A stretch of DNA of 64,000 nt, taken from assembly GCA_018340805.1 (NCBI GenBank), contig JACMZG010000008.1, forward strand, positions 81,319,206 through 81,383,205, written 5' to 3'. The DNA is from Microvelia longipes. Its lineage: Eukaryota; Arthropoda; Insecta; Hemiptera; Veliidae. A program made the position numbers and the translations under genes. Below the pieces are notes generated by a model. That model was given only the letters and a program-made list of their open reading frames with translations. It was not told the origin of the DNA and searched no databases. This document shows positions 55,305 through 64,000 of this stretch, piece by piece (the stretch's first letter is position 1; every line of letters starts with the position of its first letter).

Positions 55305-56777
55305 TAGATGAATATTTTCTTAGTTATATGAATTTAAAGTGAAAATTACTTGTTGAATTACTGAAGCAAAAATATTATATTTGCTGGCGTATCATTGAAA
55401 GCTTTAACTGATATCTCTCAGAGAAGGATATAGTATATAGTATGCATAGAGATATTATTATAGAGCTGAAATTCAAGTAAGCAGAATCTCTTACCCTTAC
55501 ACTCTTTAACATTAAACCAAAATAGGAACGCCACCGTTTTACAATGGAAAAGAGGTAGGAAAAAGTTGTCCTACACTGAGTTTAAAAGTAATGGTGAAAT
55601 TTATAAAGTTTGTCTTTTATCCCTTTCTTGGGAGTAAAAAGTAACTTTTTATTCCCAATAGAGATAAGAGCTTCTTTACTGCCTAAAAACTAATCACTAA
55701 ACTTCACATTATACACTGTCTGGATATAAAAGTAATTTTTATTTGCTGATCTTTAATTATACAAAATATATTTAAACTCAATCCAAAATACTCAGAAGCA
55801 TAATTGTAATTTCCTGCACGAAGCAATTACAACCGAATTTTTAGTCATCTTCGGAACTTAAGAGTTTATCTTTAAAACTGGCCATAAATTTAGTTAGAAG
55901 TCTAAATACAGCAATTCCTATGTCAATAGAGAGGGTTGTTTTGAAAGAAGAATTCATACATAGTAAAGCAGGACTCATGTTTTCAAATTACACCTATTTC
56001 TGATCGGTCCTTGGAAGGGCTTCACGTCTTACCCTATAGCTGACCCTTTAATCAATTATTCTCTTAGTAATATGGCATCAGTGTTGCCTTGCTGGAAGTT
56101 ATCCTTGTCTCTTTTCATACCTGATCTAATATTTACCACGAATTTGTTGGAATATAAACTTTTTTCGTTTCAAGTTGACCGCATAAAAATAGGATAAGGT
56201 TCTCTCAAAATACAAATACACAAACAACACTTGGATCAGCCTAGGATCTTTAATAAAGTGGATAACGCGCTGAATCGATTTGCCGTAAAACACAATGAAA
56301 TTGAGGTAAAGTATTATGTAAACCTCTGAAACGGATTTTGACCACACTCCCACCATGAAGCATAACTCATTTGCCAAATGGTTCCAAGGGAAATTTGCTA
56401 AAATGACATAGATTAGTATGTTGGCAGTAAGCGTGTTATATAAATTGAGAGGGATAAAGACAAACTCCAAATATTTTTAATATAAGCTTCTCCAATATTT
56501 TAAACTCAGTGTAGGACAACTTTGTCCAACCCCCATATCGCATCTGTTTGTTAAACAGTGGCGTCTCTATTTCGGCTTAATGCTAAGAGATTCTGCTCAC
56601 TTGAATGTCAGCTCGTAATAATACCTCTATGCATACTATATCAGTCTCCTTCTCCGAGAAATGTCAGTTTTTTTTCAAGCTTGCATTCATCCGTCAGCTA
56701 ATATAATATTTCTACTTTAGAAATCGAAACAGTGAGTTTTAACTTTAAATTCATATAACTAAGAAAATATTCATCTA
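55305..56777. mobile_element. Element with about 280-bp terminal inverted repeats, unassigned
   Basis: Left arm 55305-55587 (TAGATGAATATTTTCTTAGT to GTCCTACACTGAGTTTAAAA) and right arm 56498-56777 are inverse copies with scattered changes, including ATTCTGCTCACTTGAAT/ATTCAAGTAAGCAGAAT and GCATAGAGATATTATTA. The 1.47-kb size fits a DNA transposon. The centre has a minus-strand frame of 114 codons (56126-56470) with hydrophobic stretches but no transposase motif that I know. The target duplication is not clear. GGAGTAAAAAGTAAC occurs at 55630 and just beyond the right arm (56795). Confidence 0.7.
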
Positions 56778-56779
56778 TC

Positions 56780-57755
56780 TTTTTCTACCTTAGGAGTAAA
56801 AAGTAACATTTTCTCCCTTGGGAGTAAAAATTGTTTCCTATTGTTGGGGTTAGAGCCACTTGGTGGGGATGCCGGGGGCGGCATGCCCAATATTATTTAA
56901 AAATGAGACCCGACAAAAAAACATTTTTTTACTGGCACCAAATCCGTTTGAGGCCAAAAAAGCTATGTGGAGCAATAATAATTGTTTTACTTTTTTGAGG
57001 GCGGCACCTCCTAAATTTATAAGAGGGGTCCGCTCCAAAAAAAGTTAAATTAAAATACAACAAAACGTGTGAAAATAAGAATATAACATTAGTTAAATTA
57101 CGTCAACATCTGGAGATAAAATTTTGTTAGCACATTGGGAGTAAGATGCTATTTTTTCCTTGCAATAATTACCTTCCTCAGCTTCGCCTCGAGAGTCAAT
57201 AGTCATATAGATAAACCAGGAAGGTTATTTACAATTTTTACTCATTTTCTGTTTGCGCGCGCATCTAATCCAAAGTTTGCTCTATTTTACCCTAGATCTA
57301 GGGCAAGAATACTCTAGAATGACAAATTTGAGTTTGAAAAAAAATAGTGCGAAGTAGAGTAGTGTACTCTAGTTCATGTGCTGAACAAATTTTATGACAA
57401 AGACGTAAATTTCATTTAAGTAGAGTTGTTATTCTGGAACTAAAATTTTCCGTTACGTAGAAATGATCTTAGAGTTGAGGTTGAGGTCATGTTTGACTCA
57501 AGCATCAATTAAATATTTCTTTTAAGAATCAATTGTTATTTGTGTAAATTGTTTGGTGAATTTAAGGGCCTGCTTTGCTCACCGAGCTCTGTAGGAGCAT
57601 TATAAATATATATCTAAGCCAAACCGAATCGACCCTCAACTCCCTCCCTCTAATTTTCTCATTTGAACAACCTCAGGAGCCCAATTTTTATGAAGAAAAT
57701 CTGTTGAAAAAAAATACTCACAGACTTTTGAATATGGTCCTTACCTCCTATTGGT
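56780..57755. other. Unique DNA with a GGGCGGC-ended stretch
   Basis: GCCGGGGGCGGCATGCCC (56871) and GAGGGCGGCACCTCC (56996) are the only GC-rich spots, about 110 bp apart; they may be remains of an element. The 62-codon frames on both strands there mirror each other. Confidence 0.4.
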
Positions 57756-57920
57756 GACTATTACCTAAGTAGGGTCATATTGCTAACATTTTTGGTAGCT
57801 ATTACCTAAGTAAGGTCATATTGCTAACATTTTTGGTAACTATTACCTAAGTAAGGTCATATTGCTAACATTTTTGGTAACTATAACCTAAGTAGGGTCA
57901 TATTGCTAACATTTTTGGAA
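57756..57920. repeat. 41-bp tandem repeat, 4 units
   Basis: CTATTACCTAAGTAAGGTCA plus TATTGCTAACATTTTTGGTAA-like units begin at 57758, 57799 and every 41 bp after. A lone relative lies near 20598. Confidence 0.95.
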
Positions 57921-58436
57921 AGTTTGAAAAGACTAATATTGACTGTCTTTAAGACTGCTTTAGTGTCAATGAATAGCGATACCAATATCAATACATTCCT
58001 GTAATATTTTAGAAATATGACAAGAATTTAGCTATTATAATAGCTAAGGGGGGGGGGTTGATAAATTGGTGGAAATTTACTTAAATTTTATGACATTATA
58101 GAGTTTTAAACACAATCAATTTTATGCTACGCTCTAATTTAACTTTTCAAAGTTATCAAAATAGGTAATAATTATTTTATTTGCCAATTGCGCAATTTTA
58201 GAATGACCTGAGCCGACCAGTTTTAAATTGTTTTAGTTTGCACACGACTTTAAGAAGTCACTTCAAAGTCCTTCCCTTTGCAGGCTATAGCCTGGTTTAG
58301 GAGCCATTTTTGTCCTGCCTCTATGGACAGTATGCTAACCTACATAGAATAAGACGTAGGGGCCCTCCCTTATTCTACCACCCTCCCTTATTCTACCTTC
58401 CCACACTCTAGCACTACTGAACCCAAAAAGTACAAA

Positions 58437-58443
58437 TATATAT

Positions 58444-58475
<32 letters not shown>

Positions 58476-58493
58476 ATATATATATATATATCT
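58437..58493. repeat. (TA)n microsatellite
   Basis: Interrupted TA array followed by CTCTCTGTGTGTGTGTGTTT. Confidence 0.95.
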
Positions 58494-58838
58494 CTCTGTG
58501 TGTGTGTGTTTTTTATGTTTCCTCAAGTAATCACTACTAGAGGCTGTTTAACTGTATTACATGCCATTTAAAAACAAATGTGTATAAATCTGGTTTTTTT
58601 CTTAATATTTCTTTTCTTCTTTTGGTAAAAAATGTTGAATGTTTTCAATCGGATATTTTCATTCAAATTAAAATGTTGAGGTTCAAAAAGTTTCCTTTTT
58701 TTAATGATTTCAATCTGACATCTTCATTTAAATTAAAATGCAAATAAATTGAAACATAAAATTTCAATTTTCCAAAATTTCGTACGTCTTTTCTTTTCTT
58801 TCAAACTGCAAATTTTATAATTTTTGTTAGGGGTTTTC

Positions 58839-59480
58839 TTAGATAGTTTCAAAATCTATACTTTCAATAAAACGTATGAATTTTATATCTTTTTGCCAAA
58901 GTTTAGTAGTGGGTAGAGGCCAGCTATGGCCTAATGTCAAAACGTGTTAGATGAGTGATTGTCTTTCTCTATCTAGCAAGGAGCAATCATTGATTACATG
59001 AAATGAAGTTTGATCTTTGGCAGAATCGCATTTGCAACTGCTAGTATCTTTTATATTAAATCTTTTTAGGTAGTCATTAAATTATCCATGTCCTGTCATA
59101 AACATAGTTAGTTTGTAAAAATAGTCCCAAGGTCCAAATTTTAATCGATGATTAATGGTAGGGAAAAATAATTTTGTTATAGATCCATTGGGAGAATTCG
59201 TCCAAATGTTGTTCCATTTATCTAAATTTAGTTTTTTTGCCGTCTGAAGAATGTGAGATTTCGAGTACAATTTGTAGCTTTTTGTTAGGGTGTCATTTTT
59301 AGTTGCATCTTTGGCCAAAAAGTCTGTTTTTTCATTTCCTTCCACTCCAGAATGGGCTTATACATATGTGTGTGTGTGGGTGCATTCCACCAGAGTTGGT
59401 TCTGTCATGGTAATATCCTATGATATATTCAATGCCAAGATGGTTTGAAAAACAGCAGGCCTCATATGCAGAGTCTGGCA
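58839..59480 (-). pseudogene. Non-LTR retrotransposon ORF2, RNase H and C-terminal end
   Basis: On the minus strand the frame reads AHSGVEGNEKTDFLAKDAT, the end of an RNase H domain (histidine and the GNE-x-x-D aspartate of the active site). It continues through LYSKSHILQTAKKLNLDKW, RLKFGPWDYFY and MTGHG, then a Cys/His cluster C-K-C...H-V-I-N-D-C, then SWPLPTTKLWQKDIKFIRF and a natural stop at 58839. RNase H plus a C-terminal CCHC-like knuckle is the arrangement of Jockey, R1, LOA and I-type LINEs. TAA stops interrupt it after GHG, after RERQSLI and just before AHSG. Upstream, an (AC)n run in the coding strand marks a frameshift; DSAYEACCFSNHLGI may be the preceding RNase H segment. 5'-truncated, as usual for LINE insertions. 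Confidence 0.85.
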
Positions 59481-62400
59481 CTAAGGGTTAATGCAAACAG
59501 AACAAAAAAAAACAACACAAATTTTTCAAAAGTTTTTATTTTCTCAAACTAAAATTATGTTTTAAAAAATGATTAAAACTATTAAAAAGAAACATAATTA
59601 TAAAAAATAATTATAAATCCATAACTACAGGTTATTGTTTTTAAAACAAAACAAAAATATTTGAAGAAAAAATATAACATAATGGTCTTAAACACCCTAT
59701 ACAATTAAATGCAGGCTAATAAAAATTAAAACAAAATATTTAATAATATTAAATTATCCAAATTAAAATTTATTTATAAGTCTGTTAAAAATTAAGTAGC
59801 TTATATTTTAACCTGCATTCTATGTATAGAGTATTTAGCAGAGTAATATAATATGACCATTTTAAATTTATATTTTAGTATTTAATTATATTATTTTTTT
59901 ATTTATTAAATACTATTTTTATTGGTTATTAATATAAGTCTATTACCCTGAAAGGAAGTTTAAAAGATGTTAAAGAATTCCCAATTCAAACAAGAATTAG
60001 AAATTTAATTAAAAATGAAAACACATTTTCATGTGCAAACATAATTATGCAAAATTAAATTTAATTAACCTTTCAAAAAACATAAGGAAGACTTTTATTT
60101 AACTTTATAAATAAAAAAAAACATCTTCAAAATAAAATAGAAAAATGGTAACAAAAAACATAATCATAAATTGAATAAACAAAAAATATAAAACTTTTAA
60201 TTTAAAAAACAGTATTCTCAAATTGATCTAAGACCTATTTATGTCGAATCACTTGATAACAAAAGATTTTTTTTAAAAAAAGGTCTTTAGCAATTATGAA
60301 ACAATTTGGTCGCAGTTTGGTTTTTTATATCCATTAAAGACAGTAATATAATATTACTGCTTTTTAACCAAGATTTAGTAGAAACATAATTGCAAAAATG
60401 AGAAAATAATCTCTAAATAAAAACAAAATGGAGATTAAAATTTAAAAATTATAAAACAAAAGTTCGTTGACAGATATTTTTTATCGAAAAAAATCAAACT
60501 AATAGTAAATCATTAAAACTATTTTTCATTAAACTTTAAAAAAAAATAAAATAAATAAATTAAAAAAAAATATTTTTAAAAAAATCTTGGTACTAAATTA
60601 ATCACATAAGTTACAAAATTTTTTCATTAATTTGTTAAACAAATTAATGTATTAAAATAAAAAAAAAATAATCATAAAAAATATAAGAAATTATATTTTT
60701 AGTATAAAAAAATTTAACAGGTACATAAGTTAATTTTTATAAAGGGAGATTTATTTAAAAAAAATATTAAGTAATTAAAAATTAGGAAAACACAGTGCAT
60801 GAAACTGGTTAGTAAGAAACAGTAAAAAAGGATACTGTTTAAAAAGTTGGATTTAAACATGCCAAAGTAAAATGAATCAAAATTAGTCTTAAAGTAGTTT
60901 CATTTAATATATTTGCAATTAAGTCAATTTTCAGTAAATATAGATACTAATAAATGTAAAAGAATCTGATACTTTGAAATATGAAACATAATATAAAATA
61001 TATGACAGAAGAAAACTCCATACAAATATAGGTAACAATATAATAAAATATAGGTTGATCTTGGGTCAAGTAAATACAGCAAAGACCGTACAAACGGGTT
61101 TTGTAAAAAAATAAGAGAATTTAGAATAAATGCACTGTCATTCTATATAACTCATAAATTACTCACCTATCCTAAATATGTATTAACAAGAATGCAACAT
61201 TTAATGCAATTGTAGAACATTTATTCCTTTTAATAGTAATAATTATAATTTTAATTATTTTTCAGACTATTACTTTGGCATGCACAGATTAAACTAGGTA
61301 AATAAAAAAAAAAAAAAAAATAAAATAAAAATCAAATATAAAAAAATAATCTCCTTTTAGCAATTGAAGATTATAAAACAAGGAAATCTCAAAATTAATA
61401 ATAAAAATAAGAACAGAAAAAATAAATTAAGTCTTAAGTGGCAGTCAAGGCTAAATCAAAGTAGATCTTAAGAAAGAATAAAAGAAAACTTTCCCATTTA
61501 TAATTAAATAGGAAAGTTAAATACAAAAAAAGTAATAAATAAATATAAAAAGTATAAAAATAAAAAGAAAATCATATAATTTCGAGCTTACTCATAATAA
61601 AGCAGGGCAATAGTTATAAATATTTTAATTTTCATAAATTAATCTCAAAGTTTACCGGTGTTAATTTTTCTTACCCATTTTTTGTTGTTAATATTTTTTT
61701 GTTACTTCTATCAGAATGATCTAATGAAACAAATTATTATATTTATTTTTAAAATAAGGAAAAATAAGCTCTAAATGAAATGTTTATAGCTTAAGTAATA
61801 AGATATTTTTCCTTTAATTATTACTCTTATTTTAATTAATTAAACAATTGTTCCAAAAAAAAATAAATAAAGAAGTAAACAAAGATTAAATGAAAAACAT
61901 AACACCCTATTTTTAATTTACTTTAAAGTAAACTTAAAAATACTTCTCATCTACTTTACCTAAATAAATATTCTTCTAAAAATGTACGCCCCCATAAATT
62001 ATTAAAAAATAAAGATTTTTTTTACACTTTTTAATAAATTAATAAGAAAAAGGATATAATCCATTTTTTCTAATCTACGAACAAAGTCAAGAAAAGGCAC
62101 AACCATTAGGATTGATCATAATATTTATTTTAAGTAATGTTTATAAACAATAAGAAAAGGAATTACTAATACTGGATAGTGGCAGATCACTAAGATAAAT
62201 AGGAAATAATGTGATAGGCTCTTTCAGAATTAGAACCAATTTTGTAGGCAAATCGTTACAAACAATTGTCAATTTCTAACATAATTTATAAAATTACCCA
62301 TTATGAACCATTAATAGTTTGGCTAGTTTAAAATTAAAACGTCCACAAACCCAAACGCACTACTTTACTTACTTTAATATTGTTTATAAACATTATTAAA

Positions 62401-62925
62401 ATTAATACGTTTGCAAATATAAATTTATTTTTCTCAAAAAATAGCTTTCTATAAACTACATGTTTCATCACTAAGAGTGTTTCATCTAATTTAGGCAACA
62501 AAATATTTTCAATTATTTTTTTAAATTAAGGATTTAAAAAAAACTAATTAATTTATTAATGTTTTGACACATTTTTTCTCAATACAAAACACAGATAATT
62601 TGATACATTAGTTGTCGATATTGAGTTATTAAAATTAACTAATCAATATTTTTACGATTCAAATTGTTTGGCAAAAAGCAAATTAAGTAAACAGCAAATT
62701 AGCATGATTGTATAGTGTGGTATTATTTTATATAATCTACTTTTGTTAATGAGCAAAGGAGGTTCGAGGAGCATTTTATTAAGTGTTATAGTATTGAGTT
62801 TTCCACAATAGCTGAACTCAAAAACATGAAAATTAAGTGCCTTTAAATGAAGAGAAAAACAAAAAGGGAAATCCCCGTTATTAAGTGATCTTTATAACAT
62901 TTGTGATAAAATAGAAGTAAAAACA
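59481..62925. other. Very A-rich DNA, no feature recognised
   Basis: The plus strand is dominated by A runs and is poor in G and C for over 3 kb. No tandem array, inverted repeat, element or coding frame stands out. GCGAG then GTATGTTTTT on the minus strand near 62927 would make a good splice donor, so this could be a T-rich intron of a minus-strand gene whose exons lie outside the window; that is speculation. Confidence 0.4.
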
Positions 62926-64000
62926 TACCTCGCTAAATTGCAATGACAAGAATAGTGGTCCATCTAAGTTCACCAGATTTAAATTGTGAACTTGAAGAAT
63001 GACTGTTCAAAACTTAAATATATTCATTCGAGATAGAAAAAATATGAAAACGATAATATTAATGGATTGTAAATAATATGACGGAAAGAATGTTAATAAA
63101 AAAGAAAACCGCAAAAAAGTTAAGATTCAACCACCGAGCTTGTAACCTGGGATCGTCGTCATCATCAGTGTTTTAATCCTGATGATGACTAGGGTATTTA
63201 CTAACTTTTTTTATCAGATAAAATATAAATTCCAAATTATTATTTCAATTTTTCACACTAATAGTGACACCAAGAAAATTCTAAGTGCAGAAGTTTTTCA
63301 TGAAAAATCAGAAACATTATAAGTAAAATGAATGGTTTACATAAAAAATGGCGATCACCACAGCTATGGACCGTATTTACCACTAATAGTGATCTTTTTT
63401 TCAAGTCATTGCAATAAAGCATTATACCAATAAGATTATACACATAAAAATATGATTCCCTCCGATTTAAGAGGCAGAATGTTCTATGTTCAATTTCTTT
63501 ATTTATTAAAAAATAAATTAATTTAATATTTTAATAATTACTATTAATAATTCCTTCAAACATACATAGAGCATAATGCCATCAAAAAACCTCAAATAGG
63601 GAAAAATATTTAATAAAAAAAAAAAAACAAATTCCCATTTTCAAACTTAATAACTCAATAATCTCTAAAATAATATAAATGATAATGCATGATCTAAATA
63701 ATATTTTTATATCTTAAATAATATTTTTATAAATAAATATATTTTTATGTATGGCAAAAAATAAAATTTAAAACACCTGATTTTATGTGGTGATACAAAT
63801 TGCTTGAAATAAAAATGGCAAATAAATTATACCCATAAGGCAATTTTCAGAGAAACTTAAGCTAGTTTCTAGTTATTTACAATCAATCCTTAAAAACCTT
63901 TAGTTTTCTGGGTTCTATAGGAATAACCTTACACTACTACTGGAAATACTTCTCCTTTCGCTTAGAGTGTAAATTTCATCAGATTTGCCAATTTTAAAAA
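62926..64000. other. Unique AT-rich DNA with one 11-bp hairpin
   Basis: GTCATCATCAG/CTGATGATGAC with a 10-nt loop at 63158-63189. The motif CACTAATAGTGA occurs at 63255 and 63380. No coding frame is credible. Confidence 0.5.

Noticed and set aside
56126..56470. 114-codon minus-strand gene in the long-TIR element
   Set aside because: Kept only as a note: no transposase motif is visible and composition explains much of its length.

Overview
This window reads as eukaryotic, AT-rich (about 70% by eye), intron/intergenic-type DNA, most likely from an insect with a large repeat-rich genome. The kinds of mariner-type, hAT-type and RNase H-bearing LINE fragments would suit a hemipteran, but I cannot fix the species. 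There is no intact protein-coding gene. The only host-like or domesticated-like coding piece I recognise is a short N-terminal fragment of a tyrosine-recombinase-like protein at 30236-30415. Most open frames above 60 codons are translations of (TA)n, (ATAC)n, a 27-bp minisatellite or transposon DNA.

The content is layered mobile DNA. (1) A dispersed family of about 730 bp carries an internal 60-nt segment clearly derived from the 5S rRNA gene (the internal pol III promoter region), followed by GCGAAGC-rich hairpins and a TTTTT run. Copies or pieces lie near 2.4, 7.8, 10.8, 12.3/14.1, 14.9, 24.3, 33.0, 39.9 and 51.1 kb. (2) Families 'A' and 'B' share a modular plan: a conserved left end, an embedded (TA)n array, a CGATAACTYTCGAA-type block, a TGACGTCA palindrome, then a GC-rich cluster of tiny hairpins. 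They account for most of the long TA arrays. (3) Two tRNA-derived SINE families are present (1.3 kb; 4.1, 36.3 and 37.8 kb). (4) DNA transposons: a decayed mariner-like copy with broken transposase (8785-10255), a TA-flanked element with about 550-bp inverted repeats (12435-14018), a foldback element (11572-11987), two hAT elements with 8-bp target duplications (28513-29406, 35105-35808), a pair of hAT-like MITEs (17.9, 31.4 kb), a hairpin MITE pair (15.8, 30.5 kb), a MITE family 'C' (21.3/23.2, 35.9, 44.3 kb) and an unassigned long-TIR element (55305-56777). (5) Retroelements: the C-terminal end of a Jockey/R1-like LINE ORF2 (58839-59480, minus) and a Penelope-like inverted repeat (44594-44856).

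Regions: 0-8 kb, family A/B copies, SINEs and a 27-bp minisatellite, with a small non-repetitive GC-richer patch at 6.8-7.2 kb that could be exonic. 8-16 kb, nested DNA transposons inserted into 5S-derived repeats. 16-31 kb, MITEs, a 1.7-kb family A insertion splitting a family C MITE, the largest TA array, a hAT element and the recombinase fragment. 31-42 kb, hAT elements, SINEs, microsatellites and a 5S-repeat copy expanded into two tandem arrays. 42-59 kb, an unassigned GC-richer segment, a Penelope-like inverted repeat, dispersed repeats D/E/F/I, the long-TIR element and the LINE fragment. 59.5-64 kb, very A-rich DNA with nothing recognisable.

All repeat family letters are my own labels. 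Copy boundaries are read by eye and are good to perhaps 5-20 bases, except where an exact target-site duplication is given.
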